From the NCBI RefSeq assembly GCF_009812035.1, contig NZ_VZIZ01000007.1, positions 124,001-188,000 of the forward strand: a DNA stretch of 64,000 bases, in the 5' to 3' direction. Positions 27,968-36,232 of this stretch are shown piece after piece. Every line of letters starts with the position of its first letter. Positions within the stretch are counted from its first letter, which is position 1. This DNA is from Psychrobacter nivimaris. GTDB lineage: Bacteria; Pseudomonadota; Gammaproteobacteria; Pseudomonadales; Moraxellaceae. A program made the translations under genes and the position numbers. Under the pieces are notes generated by a model, which saw nothing but the letters and a program-made list of their open reading frames with translations, did not search any database and was not told the DNA's origin.

Positions 27968-28606
27968 ATGAAAACCTTTAATCAATCAGATAGCCTCACG
28001 CAAACTCGATCTCTAGCGCCCCTATCCGATATGCGGCCCGCAACTTTGGATAAAATTGAACAAGCTGTTCGTAAAGTCTTTGCAGGATTTGACGCCAATG
28101 AGGTGACGATGGCGCAGATTGCAAAGTCTGCAAACGTTTCTTTGCAAACGCTTTACAAGTATTTCGGAGACAAGCAAACGCTGTTTTATACCATTATGGA
28201 TATTGTGCTCGGCAGATTAGCCGCTCGAATTATGGATCATCTGCAAGGGATTGATAGCGTACAAGATCGTCTACGTAAGACACTGTGGGTCTGCTTTGAT
28301 TTTGTAGACTCGCATCCAGATGCGGTGATGGTTCTGTCTTCTGTCTCGGCCTCACGTATACGTAATATCGCAATCTATGAAAACAAAGAGTTAATTGGGG
28401 CGTTTTTAGCGGTATTAGAAGATGGACAAAATCGTGGGGTGCTCAATGACACTGTTCCTTTGCACATACTCTTTGATGTGTTTATGGGGTTTATCAGTCG
28501 ACTTGGTTTAATGCATACCATTCGCCAAACAGAAACACCGTTAAATGCAGAGTTTGATGCGCTATTTGTGATTTTATGGCGCGCCATCTCTAAGCCTGAA
28601 GCCTGA
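27968..28606 (+). CDS. TetR/AcrR family regulator, probable controller of the acyl-CoA operon
   Basis: This is a 212-residue regulator. After a 20-residue leader, the TetR helix-turn-helix spans about 28-75 (LDKIEQAVRKVFAGFDANEVTM; SLQTLYKYFGDKQTLFYTIM). The rest is a helical effector domain. It is divergent from the acyl-CoA dehydrogenase operon, and two copies of a GGTAAT palindrome lie in the spacer, so repression of that operon relieved by an acyl-CoA is a reasonable guess. A clear terminator follows at 28681-28711, and an IS element begins 26 bases after it. Confidence 0.85.
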   Translation: MKTFNQSDSLTQTRSLAPLSDMRPATLDKIEQAVRKVFAGFDANEVTMAQIAKSANVSLQTLYKYFGDKQTLFYTIMDIVLGRLAARIMDHLQGIDSVQDRLRKTLWVCFDFVDSHPDAVMVLSSVSASRIRNIAIYENKELIGAFLAVLEDGQNRGVLNDTVPLHILFDVFMGFISRLGLMHTIRQTETPLNAEFDALFVILWRAISKPEA

Positions 28607-28680
28607 CGCTTAAAATGAATTTTATAAAACTGATATTTAGCAGTGTTTGTCTCTTACAAGAAAACATAACGTAAAAAACC

Positions 28681-28711
28681 AAAAAGCCCCACAATAAAGT
28701 GAGGCTTTTTT
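28681..28711 (+). terminator. Rho-independent terminator after the TetR gene
   Basis: AAAAAGCCCCAC...GTGAGGCTTTTT forms a stem with one mismatch and ends in a T run, about 75 bases after the TetR stop. Confidence 0.82.
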
Positions 28712-28814
28712 ATACTGAGTCTTCTAATTTATACTAGGGCGTGTCATCAATTAGCACAGTTATTTTAGAATAAGCTATAGTAACTCTATATTTAGCAATC
28801 TGAGTAAAACCCTC

Positions 28815-29165
28815 ATGACAAGACGCCATGCCCTACGAGATGACCAATGGGCGAGAATTAAAGACATTCTGCCAGGTCAACCAAATGACGTTGGTGTTAC
28901 TGCAAAGGATAACCGCTTATTTGTAGAAGCCGTCTTGTACCGCTATAAAACAGGCATACCTTGGCGTGACCTACCTGAGCGTTTTGGCGACTTTAGAGTG
29001 ATTCATACTCGTTTTAGCCGTTGGTCACAAAAAGGCGTATGGGAACAGGTTTTTAATCAGTTGTCTGAGCAATCCGATGATGAATATGCCATGCTAGATG
29101 CCACTATTGTTAAAGCCCATCAGCATAGTGCTGGAAAAAAGGGATCAAGCCATCGGTCGCAGTAA
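28815..29165 (+). CDS. IS5-family transposase, N-terminal frame (OrfA)
   Basis: This 116-residue frame holds the N-terminal DNA-binding, DUF4096-like part (LRDDQWARIKDILPGQ; YRYKTGIPWRDLPERFG) and the first catalytic Asp (AMLDATIVKAHQHS, about residue 95). It overlaps OrfB, which is offset by +1 (equivalently -2). A run of six A at 29135-29140 lies in the overlap, and skipping one base there would fuse the two frames. The last residues of OrfA after that run are probably not part of the active product. Confidence 0.88.
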   Translation: MTRRHALRDDQWARIKDILPGQPNDVGVTAKDNRLFVEAVLYRYKTGIPWRDLPERFGDFRVIHTRFSRWSQKGVWEQVFNQLSEQSDDEYAMLDATIVKAHQHSAGKKGSSHRSQ

Positions 29166-29562
29166 AGGTGGACTGACGACCAAAATACATACTCGTACAG
29201 ATGCGCTAGGCAATCCTACAGGCTTTTATTTGACGGGTGGCGGCGCTCATGACTTGCAGGGGTCAGACGTGTTGTTAGATGTCAGTATTAGCCAAACCTG
29301 GCTTGCCGATAGAGCTTATGATGCTGATGCCCGTGTCATTGAACCGATTAAAGCCGTACAAGGCAACGCAGTTATACCGTCTAAGTGTCATCGGTTGCAG
29401 CCAAGAGACTTTGACAAAGAGCTCTATGAAGCACGGCATTTAATTGAGAACTTCTTTGCCAAGATTAAGCAGTATCGTGCGATTGCTACTCGCTATGATA
29501 AGTTAGCCCGTCATTTCTTGAGTGCTATTTATCTGGTTTCTTGTGTCATTTGGCTTAATTGA
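29098..29562 (+). CDS. IS5-family transposase, C-terminal frame (OrfB)
   Basis: This frame supplies the rest of the DDE catalytic domain: the second Asp in WLADRAYDAD and the Glu in RHLIENFFAKIKQYRAIATRYDKL, followed by a hydrophobic end. The nominal ATG at 29098 lies inside OrfA. The real protein is most likely an OrfA-OrfB fusion made by frameshift or slippage at the six-A run at 29135-29140. No premature stop is seen, so the transposase is potentially active. Confidence 0.88.
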   Translation: MPLLLKPISIVLEKRDQAIGRSKGGLTTKIHTRTDALGNPTGFYLTGGGAHDLQGSDVLLDVSISQTWLADRAYDADARVIEPIKAVQGNAVIPSKCHRLQPRDFDKELYEARHLIENFFAKIKQYRAIATRYDKLARHFLSAIYLVSCVIWLN

Positions 29563-29629
29563 TGACACGCCCTAAGGCTTCTTAGTCGATGAGCTTAGAT
29601 TATTACACTCTTCATATACTCACAGCATT

Positions 29630-30265
29630 TTAGATACTGCTAGATTTTGGCAATCCATACTCTGCATGGTCGACCACATGGTTGTCTTGTTCAATAGTCA
29701 GTCGATAGGCTTTGATTATACCGTCGTATGGCAAACTGCCCTCATACTGCTGATAATGCTCGCAGATGCTGTCTTGAATCACTGATTTACGTGCAGCATC
29801 GTCTAATTTGGCAAAACCGCTAGGCAGATGTACTTGCGCAAAACGTAAAGCCGCGCCACGAGACATCTAATTGTCAGCACTCGTAAATGTAAAATCTACT
29901 TCCGCTCGTAAGCTATATCTAGGTAGCGTGTTAGAGTGATTCGCCAAGTCATATTTAATCTGCGCAATATCTTCTGCGAATGGCTGATACGGTATCTCAA
30001 GCACGGCAAACAGTTTTGCCAAAAACTCATCAGCGGTAAAGTGTTTGTCCATATAGCTACCATCAAGCCCAAGGAATTTGCTCGACAGTACATGGCGCAG
30101 GCGGTCATAGGCAGGTATGGTATGTTTAAGAGGATAGCCCATTTGCTTGACGATATCTTGCGGGCGCAGCTCAAGCGACTCTATTTGATTGATAATATAT
30201 TGCGCTAAAGAATGGCGTGGGTGATAACGACGGGTATATTTAGATGGGTTAGCAATGTGGCTCAT
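29630..30265 (-). pseudogene. Hypothetical gene interrupted by an in-frame amber codon
   Basis: Two frames, 29867-30265 and 29630-29866, are in the same phase and separated only by a TAG at 29867-29869. The upstream part ends with RAEVDFTFTSADN and the next codon after the stop is ATG, starting MSRGAALRFAQ. The downstream ATG has no ribosome-binding site, so independent translation is unlikely. Together they would make a protein of about 210 residues. The N-terminal part (HSLAQYIINQIESLELRPQD) resembles a helix-turn-helix-like segment, but no family is recognised. The start at 30265 is preferred because AAGGTG precedes it. Either this is a nonsense mutation or the longer upstream frame is a true short gene. 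The IS lies about 60 bases past the 3' end. Confidence 0.55.
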
Positions 30266-30322
30266 GATATTGAACACCTTAGACTCCTGTAACTCCGACG
30301 AAAAAGTATGATATACGCCCAA

Positions 30323-30661
30323 ATAGGCAAAAAATCAGGCACAAATGAGGTTGTCGGAGTACAGGCTCATGCGCTTTACCAGAGTTGTTTTATATCGTGC
30401 TGGAAGTTGCAAGGTTTGTTACGCTGCCATTAGACTATTGTCATGGTCGGCAATAACAAAACTGTTAAACCCACGATAGATCGTTCAACGATGATAGCAC
30501 ATCAGATGACAAAAAATAAATACCGATATTTGTGACCGTTTGTGAATAATTTTTTTTCACGTTGAGCACTCAATCTTAGACGTTTCGATGCGCCACTTAT
30601 TCATGTGTTAACACGAGGTTCAACATCGAAATATTAGGGTTGAAGTATTAACGCTTAACGC
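30323..30661. other. Non-coding spacer
   Basis: About 340 bases lie between the interrupted gene and acuI. No coding frame or RNA gene was seen. It contains a perfect palindrome GTGTTAACAC at 30605-30614, nested inside TTTCGATG (about 30575) and CATCGAAA (about 30626), which could form an exported-hairpin-like structure or a regulator site downstream of acuI. Confidence 0.4.
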
Positions 30662-31645
30662 CTAACGATTGACGTCAACGACTATTCGACCACGAACCTT
30701 ACCATCCAACAACTCGCTGGCTGTCGGAATGACTTCGCTTAGTCCAATCTCTCTAGTGATTGCATCCAATTGTGTCATATCCAAGCTTGTGCTCAAACGC
30801 TGCCATGCTTCTACACGCTCATCATAAGGTCGTGTCACACTGTTGATACCAAGCAAACTGACACCGCGCAAAATAAAGGGCGCGACAGTAGCAGGGAAAT
30901 CCATGCCTTGAGCCAATCCACAGGTAGCGACTAAACCATCTTCACAGGTGCTAGCACAAACGTTGGCCAGCGTATGACTACCGACAGAATCGATTGCAGC
31001 GGCCCATTTCTCTTTACCAAGTGCGCGTCCCGGACTACTTAATTCAGCTCGGTCAATGATCGTCGTTGCACCAAGGCTTTTTAAGTATTCTGCTTCTTCC
31101 AGACGTCCCGTAGAGGCGGTGACAGAGTAACCTTGGTTTGCTAAAAGTGCGATGGCAAAGCTACCAACGCCGCCATTAGCACCCGTCACCAATACTTCAC
31201 CGCGCTCTGGTGTGAGTCCATGACGCTCTAATGAGATTATACAAAGCATTGCGGTATATCCTGCTGTACCTATCGCCATTGCTTGACGTTCAGTCATCGA
31301 CTCAGGGAGCGGGATCAGCCAATCACCGTTTAATCGCGCCTTTTGTGATAGACCGCCCCAATACTTCTCACCCACACTCCATCCATTCAACAACACTTTG
31401 TCGCCAGCTTTGTAGCGAGGATGATTACTCATTTCCACAGTTCCCGCTAAATCAATCCCTGGAACCATAGGAAATGTGCGTACCACAGGACTACGGCCTG
31501 TGATGGCCAATCCGTCCTTATAATTAAGCGTGCTAAATGCCACACGAACCGTGACATCGCCTTCTGGCAATTGCGTATCCTGTATCTCTGTCAAATTAGA
31601 CTGATAAACATCGTCATTTTTTTCAATTAATATTGCATTAAACAT
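30662..31645 (-). CDS. acuI: Acrylyl-CoA reductase-like quinone oxidoreductase (AcuI/YhdH family)
   Basis: This is a 327-residue NADPH-dependent medium-chain reductase without zinc ligands. Family marks are NYKDGLAITGRSPVVRTFPMVPGIDLAGTV near the N-terminus and the nucleotide-binding VTGANGGVGSFAIALLA near 150-168. AcuI reduces acryloyl-CoA to propionyl-CoA and protects against acrylate, for example from dimethylsulfoniopropionate breakdown. The adjacent AcuR-like TetR gene, 80 bases upstream on the same strand with two operator-like palindromes between them, strongly supports the assignment. No DMSP lyase gene is in the window. Confidence 0.87.
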   Translation of the reverse strand: MFNAILIEKNDDVYQSNLTEIQDTQLPEGDVTVRVAFSTLNYKDGLAITGRSPVVRTFPMVPGIDLAGTVEMSNHPRYKAGDKVLLNGWSVGEKYWGGLSQKARLNGDWLIPLPESMTERQAMAIGTAGYTAMLCIISLERHGLTPERGEVLVTGANGGVGSFAIALLANQGYSVTASTGRLEEAEYLKSLGATTIIDRAELSSPGRALGKEKWAAAIDSVGSHTLANVCASTCEDGLVATCGLAQGMDFPATVAPFILRGVSLLGINSVTRPYDERVEAWQRLSTSLDMTQLDAITREIGLSEVIPTASELLDGKVRGRIVVDVNR

Positions 31646-31658
31646 GGTAGCTCCTATT

Positions 31659-31673
31659 TAGACCAATCGTCTA
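31659..31673. promoter_or_regulatory. AcuR-type operator, site 1: TAGAC-CAATC-GTCTA
   Basis: Five-base perfect arms lie just upstream of the acuI start (14 bases). The site is nearly the same as site 2 at 31692, differing in the central five bases. Confidence 0.65.
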
Positions 31674-31691
31674 TAAATGAGTAAAAAATAA

Positions 31692-31710
31692 TTTAGACCG
31701 GTCGTCTAAA
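31692..31710. promoter_or_regulatory. AcuR-type operator, site 2: TTTAGAC-CGGTC-GTCTAAA
   Basis: Seven-base perfect arms lie in the acuR-acuI spacer, 33 bases from site 1 (about three helical turns), which suggests cooperative binding of two dimers. Confidence 0.65.
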
Positions 31711-31725
31711 AATATAGATAAAAAA

Positions 31726-32358
31726 TTACTTCTGTATTCCTGCTACAAAACCTCGGAAAAAAGCATCTAATGGACTGACATCTTGCGTCAACTTAGCACG
31801 CAAAACCGCACCTTCCCATCCGATCCAAAAGAAAGCAGCAAGCTCATCACAATCACTATTAGAATGTATTTGTCCTTGTTGTACTGCAAGACGCAAGCAA
31901 GCCGCTAAACGCTCCTGCCAATCAAGCAGTATGTTTTCTAACTCACAGCGAAAACTCTCAGGCAACACGACAATCTCTTGACCCAAGTTCCCTACCAAAC
32001 AGCCGCGTCGAAATTCATGCTTGATCATTCCCGACTTAGCATCTTCAACAAAGTCACTAATGCGCTGCATAGGAGACACTTGCTCGTTTAAAAAACAATA
32101 ATCTAACTTGCGAGCAAAATACAACGCGTACTGCCGTAATACTTCCTGTCCAAACGCCTCTTTGTTTTTGAAGTAATTGTAGAAGGAACCTTTAGGCACA
32201 TTGATACGTTTGAGTATGGCATCGATACCAGTGGTCGCAAAGCCTTGCTCTGTCAGCATCTCCATCCCAGATCTCAAAAGAGCTTCACGGGTATCCGTAA
32301 ACTCTCGTTCAACATTGGGTGGACGCCCTCGACGGGCTTTTGGCTTAGTAATCGTCAT
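31726..32358 (-). CDS. acuR: TetR family regulator AcuR (acrylate-responsive)
   Basis: This 210-residue regulator has a basic N-terminal arm (KPKARRGRPPNVERE) and a TetR helix-turn-helix at about 25-70 (LTEQGFATTGIDAILKRINVPKGSFYNYFKNKEAFG). The C-terminal part (RRGCLVGNLGQEIVVLPE; FFWIGWEGAVLRAKL) is typical of the AcuR/TetR_C_11-like group. In Rhodobacter, AcuR represses acuI and is released by acrylate. Here it is immediately upstream of acuI in the same direction. Operator-like sites lie both before acuI and before acuR itself, so autoregulation is likely. Confidence 0.85.
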   Translation of the reverse strand: MTITKPKARRGRPPNVEREFTDTREALLRSGMEMLTEQGFATTGIDAILKRINVPKGSFYNYFKNKEAFGQEVLRQYALYFARKLDYCFLNEQVSPMQRISDFVEDAKSGMIKHEFRRGCLVGNLGQEIVVLPESFRCELENILLDWQERLAACLRLAVQQGQIHSNSDCDELAAFFWIGWEGAVLRAKLTQDVSPLDAFFRGFVAGIQK

Positions 32359-32368
32359 GCATAGATAT

Positions 32369-32384
32369 TATGACCGATCGTCTT
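32369..32384. promoter_or_regulatory. AcuR-type operator, site 3 (weaker): GAC-CGATC-GTC
   Basis: This sits 13-14 bases upstream of the acuR start and shares GACC-RRTC-GTCT with sites 1 and 2, with shorter arms. It probably mediates autoregulation. Confidence 0.5.
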
Positions 32385-32455
32385 TAATGTCAATTAATTA
32401 TTTTAAGCAGTTTATTTATCCATCAGTCGCGACAGTTTTTTGACTGCCCTTGCTA

Positions 32456-33040
32456 TCAGTCTTCACCATGATATGTCGTCTCATCCATCCAAACGATGGG
32501 ATCTTCGCACAAATCAGTTATGTGATACCAAATATCACTACTACGAGCGATACGATGATGACCGCCTTCAAAGTAATCGACTTCCCAGCTGTCTGGCAGA
32601 TTTACTAATGTTCGTCTGGCGACTGCTACGTCCAAACTTTCATCGCCAACTTCTACCATAACTCGTACCATCTCGGTATTGGTCGTGGGAAAAGACAGCT
32701 TCATATCAGCCACGTCAGGGATACGGTCCGCCAATACCTCACTTGGATAGATACAAGGTGCAATCAATAGTGCGCGCAAGTTGTATTTATGAGCAAAATG
32801 ATTGGCAAACCAACCACCAAGCGAATGCCCTGCCAACACCACTCGTGGATACTGTGTCATTTTTTCGCGGATTAAGGCGTCGTAGATCTCAAATATTTCT
32901 GCAAAACTCTCGCGGTAATTGACCGTTTGACAGTATTTTGGCTCACGCGTGATACAAGTATATTTACTAGTCTCATTGCTTGAATCAAGACCATGAAAAA
33001 ACAGTAAAAACGTATCATTGTTTTCGATAGGGAACATCAT
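32456..33040 (-). CDS. Alpha/beta hydrolase, YqiA/YcfP-like esterase family
   Basis: This is a 194-residue cytoplasmic hydrolase. An oxyanion-type FFHGLDSS is near residue 15, the nucleophile Ser lies in GHSLGGW near 70, an acidic residue is in the VEVGDESLD region near 131, and the catalytic His lies in GGHHRIA near 160. Size and the FFHGLDSS start fit small YqiA/YcfP-type esterases. The substrate is unknown. Reading in the same direction, it lies between the unknown 304-residue gene and acuR, but no functional link is evident. Confidence 0.75.
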   Translation of the reverse strand: MMFPIENNDTFLLFFHGLDSSNETSKYTCITREPKYCQTVNYRESFAEIFEIYDALIREKMTQYPRVVLAGHSLGGWFANHFAHKYNLRALLIAPCIYPSEVLADRIPDVADMKLSFPTTNTEMVRVMVEVGDESLDVAVARRTLVNLPDSWEVDYFEGGHHRIARSSDIWYHITDLCEDPIVWMDETTYHGED

Positions 33041-33097
33041 AAGGTTCTCCTTTTTTAATTATTATTTAGGCTTATTCTTGGTAATTTAGTTTATGAA

Positions 33098-34012
33098 TTA
33101 AACCGATTTTTGACTAGCAACCTGCGCTTGGTACAAGCTTAAAAGCTCCTCACAAGCCTGCATTGAGATATTTCTTGCAAAGCCTTCGTTAAACCAAAAG
33201 TCATAAACCGCTTGGACAATAGCTTTCACCGCTTCTGCATTTTCTGGCTTTTGTTCTGTTAGTTTCATCGCAATGTCTTGCGCTTGTATATCCGACTCGC
33301 TATAGGGCGCGCTCCAGCCCACGCCATAACGATAGAGCACATCATTGATCGCCAATATGAATACAGCATTGGACACCCCAAATGAACCGACAAGCCTGTC
33401 AAGCATTGCACAGCGCTCTTCATAAATACTGACCTCTATCGGCATATCAGCTTGATCAAACAAACAGTCACAACTCACCATGTGCGAGGGCTTACTAAAA
33501 TCATCCCATAGCAATGGATAAGTTCCTCGAATCCCGCCCTTTTCCACTACATTAAATTGCCAGATCGCATAATTCGTATCTGGCCCCTTATAAGGCACAT
33601 GTATAAACCACTGCATCATCACATCACTGTCGTACATGATATGAGTGCTACCAATCCGCACGCCCTGCTTAGGCAGTACATCCTGATATACGCTATCCAT
33701 GTCATCACTATAAAGCGTCACTTTACGTAAGTTTTCATCACTGGTATCGCCCAACTTTGCTCTTGCTTCCCCTATATTTCGATAGAGCTTAAAGGGTGCT
33801 ACCCATCTGAGCGTCTCATCGGTATTGTTCACGAAGTAAATATCATCCTCATAACTGTCTATAGAAACCGTTTCGAGGTAAAACAATGGCTGTTTTCGTA
33901 CTCGGCCTTTCTCATCATTTGCTAGTGCCTTTATACCAGATAGCTTTGAGCCACCCGACCACTGCATATTGTCTAATTGTTTTTTCTCAAACTGATACGT
34001 TAATGTGGTCAT
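33098..34012 (-). CDS. Hypothetical protein (304 residues)
   Basis: This protein is not recognised. It is soluble, with no signal peptide or membrane segment. The N-terminal half is beta-rich with aromatic motifs (YEDDIYFVNNTDETLRWVAPF; QWFIHVPYKGPDTNYAIWQF). The C-terminal half is helical (AEAVKAIVQAVYDFWFNEGFARN). It lies 57 bases upstream of the esterase gene on the same strand, so both may form one unit. The start at 34012 has AAGGATATAACG in front. Confidence 0.6.
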   Translation of the reverse strand: MTTLTYQFEKKQLDNMQWSGGSKLSGIKALANDEKGRVRKQPLFYLETVSIDSYEDDIYFVNNTDETLRWVAPFKLYRNIGEARAKLGDTSDENLRKVTLYSDDMDSVYQDVLPKQGVRIGSTHIMYDSDVMMQWFIHVPYKGPDTNYAIWQFNVVEKGGIRGTYPLLWDDFSKPSHMVSCDCLFDQADMPIEVSIYEERCAMLDRLVGSFGVSNAVFILAINDVLYRYGVGWSAPYSESDIQAQDIAMKLTEQKPENAEAVKAIVQAVYDFWFNEGFARNISMQACEELLSLYQAQVASQKSV

Positions 34013-34754
34013 CGTTATATCCTTATTATTTTGATTTCGGTTGTTTAGCTGCAGTTTTTCGTTGTTGTTATATTCTGAGTGCCGATTTCAAGCCAGCCGA
34101 GTCTGTTCGCCATTGTTTGAATGACGTCATTATCTATAAAATTAAGTAAATTAATCGACTTGGTAAGGTGGTAGTTTTTAATTCTGATAGACTTTTTAGC
34201 CACAGTTTTTCGCTGTTGCATTGCTTATATTTTTGCAACGCAAACGAGCATTTTTTCTGTTTAGTTTTTTTTGTTTATTAATAATGATGGTTTTTTGGGT
34301 TTGTACAGGCGTAGAAGTTTAGGATTAAACGTAAATAACACTACTAGAAAGACTTCGCTAAAATAGCGTTTCAAAAACTTAGTTAAAAAGTGAAGCGTTG
34401 CGCTCCGAGGGTTAACTGGTTTTTATCTCATGTCATTTTGCCTGACCTAATAACTATAGTATAAGTTCACATAAAAATAAAGCTGTTTAAAACCTTCTAC
34501 GACAACTGGTGTCGCTTCTTTTTAAATGAATTGTAGTTTAGTCGTTAGCAAGTATCCCAACGCAATAAGTATCATTAGCGACAGTTTCATATTGCTCAAG
34601 CATCCTTACCAAACGCTCGATTAACAATCCTTATCAAAAAACAACTTCCACGATTGGCTTGGGTTTGCTATCTTGCCGCGCAACCCTTGTATTCTAATTA
34701 AACCTACCCCACTTTGACCTATCACACGTAGTATCTGCATCTATATTGGATTTT
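34013..34754. other. Long AT-rich non-coding region
   Basis: About 740 bases lie between two divergent genes. No convincing coding frame, tRNA or terminator was seen. The same short phrase, CAGTTTTTCG-TGTTG, appears at about 34053 and 34207. The right part should hold the sotB promoter and the left part the promoter of the unknown gene. Confidence 0.4.
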
Positions 34755-35954
34755 ATGACACATAACCTTGAGGTAAGCCCCAACGCTCGCCGAACTCAGT
34801 ATTTTCAAGTATTTTTGATGGGCGTTAGTGCCTTTATTATGAACACCACAGAATTTGTCCCTGTGGCGCTGTTGAGCGACATTGCCCAAGACTTCTCTAT
34901 TACGACGGCAGAAACTGGCTGGATGTTGACACTCTATGCTTGGATTGTCGCAGCGATGTCATTACCACTAATGCTACTGACCAGTCGATTTGAACGCAAA
35001 CGCTTGCTCTTGGGGCTTTTTGTAGTATTTATTGCCAGTCACGTACTTTCCGTATTTGCATGGAGCTTTGACGTGCTGCTCATTAGCCGAGTTGGGATTG
35101 CGTTATCGCATGCGATATTTTGGTCCATTACGGCCGCAATCGCGATACGTGTCGCACCTGAAGGCAAAAAAGCCATGGCGCTTAGCGTACTGGCGACGGG
35201 TACGTCGTTAGCAATGGTACTCGGTGTGCCGCTAGGACGCTTAATTGGGCAATGGTTTGGCTGGCGGGCTACCTTTGGCGGTATTGGCGTCATTGCCTCA
35301 ATTGTATTTATTCTACAAGCGAGACTCTTACCGACGTTACCTAGTATGTTTGAAGGATCTTTTAGAAAGATTCCAGAACTCCTTAAAAACCCCCTATTAG
35401 TCTGTTTGTACCTGCTTATTTTATTAGTCTTTACAGCCCACTACACGGCTTATTCTTATATAGAACCATTCATGCGCCAAGTCGGTAATATCAGTGAAAA
35501 CGCTGCTACTTTTGTACTGTTGCTATTCGGTGCAGCAGGAATTGTAGGCAGTATTATTTTCAGTCGTTGGGGAGATCGGTTCAATACCAGATTGATGCTA
35601 ATATCGACCATACTCATGCTCGTGTCTATGCTTGCACTATTGCTAGCAGTGACCTCTGTATGGGCGCTCAGCTTTATTGCTTTGCTTTGGGGCGCGGCGC
35701 TTATGCTACTGATTATCTCAATGCAGGCCAAAGTCATCATGGTCGATGTCAATGCACAAGACATGCTGATGTCGATGTTCTCAGGTATTATTAATTTGGG
35801 AATTGGTACGGGTGCACTATTCGGCGGTTATGCCGTGACGCATATTTCACTATCTAGCGTAGGATACACCGGTGCGGCTATCGCAGTTGTGGCGTTACTA
35901 TTAATGCTGTTTATGATCAAGCGTTTTCCTGAATTGAGTAAACGACTTGGCTAA
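34755..35954 (+). CDS. sotB: MFS sugar efflux transporter, SotB-like
   Basis: This is a 399-residue major facilitator with 12 hydrophobic segments. The first segments (SAFIMNTTEFVPVALLSDIA; MLTLYAWIVAAMSLPLMLLTS; ISRVGIALSHAIFWSITAAIAIR) and TAHYTAYSYIEPFMRQVG in the middle closely resemble SotB, which exports arabinose and other sugars or sugar analogues. The ATG at 34755 is preferred to an in-frame TTG at 34746. It is a single gene ended by a hairpin at 36026-36054. Confidence 0.86.
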   Translation: MTHNLEVSPNARRTQYFQVFLMGVSAFIMNTTEFVPVALLSDIAQDFSITTAETGWMLTLYAWIVAAMSLPLMLLTSRFERKRLLLGLFVVFIASHVLSVFAWSFDVLLISRVGIALSHAIFWSITAAIAIRVAPEGKKAMALSVLATGTSLAMVLGVPLGRLIGQWFGWRATFGGIGVIASIVFILQARLLPTLPSMFEGSFRKIPELLKNPLLVCLYLLILLVFTAHYTAYSYIEPFMRQVGNISENAATFVLLLFGAAGIVGSIIFSRWGDRFNTRLMLISTILMLVSMLALLLAVTSVWALSFIALLWGAALMLLIISMQAKVIMVDVNAQDMLMSMFSGIINLGIGTGALFGGYAVTHISLSSVGYTGAAIAVVALLLMLFMIKRFPELSKRLG

Positions 35955-36025
35955 ATAATAAGTCGATATTAAAGGATACCCAAAAAACAGTAGTCAGTAA
36001 GTAACCGTCAGAAAATAATAAGCAG

Positions 36026-36058
36026 AATGCCAGCCATATAAATAGGCTGGCATTTTCT
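36026..36058 (+). terminator. Rho-independent terminator after sotB
   Basis: The stem AATGCCAGCC/GGCTGGCATT with a nine-base loop is followed by TTCTTT. Confidence 0.8.
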
Positions 36059-36118
36059 TTATGTATGAATACAACAATGTAGCCCATAAAACATTTCAAA
36101 GATTTCTTACACACTGAT

Positions 36119-36132
36119 TGAACGAACGTTCA
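36119..36132. promoter_or_regulatory. TetR-type operator-like palindrome TGAACG-AA-CGTTCA
   Basis: This is a perfect 6-base inverted repeat about 100 bases upstream of the MFS gene at 36233. It resembles the TGAACGTTCGTTCA-type sites bound by many TetR repressors, yet no TetR gene adjoins it. A possible promoter (TTGGAC, 16 bases, TATAAG) follows. Confidence 0.45.
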
Positions 36133-36232
36133 GGTGCAGTTATACTAATTTTATTGGACATAAGTATACTTAAACTATAAGTATATTTAATAAAGGACTG
36201 ATAGGGATTAAGCACAAAAGGATGAGTGTGAA

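Larger units (their letters stand above)
28737..29572 (+). mobile_element. IS5-family insertion sequence (IS427-like), 836 bp, apparently complete
   Basis: The element is bounded by 17-base perfect inverted repeats, GGGCGTGTCATCAATTA at 28737-28753 and its complement at 29556-29572. TA is present on both sides (28735-28736 and 29573-29574), consistent with a 2-base target duplication. It carries two overlapping transposase frames, and the second stops inside the right repeat. Size, DDE motifs and TA duplication fit the IS427 group of IS5. It landed in the spacer between a TetR terminator and a damaged unknown gene, disrupting nothing obvious. Its terminal core GGGCGTGTC is shared with the MITE at 40541. 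Confidence 0.92.
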
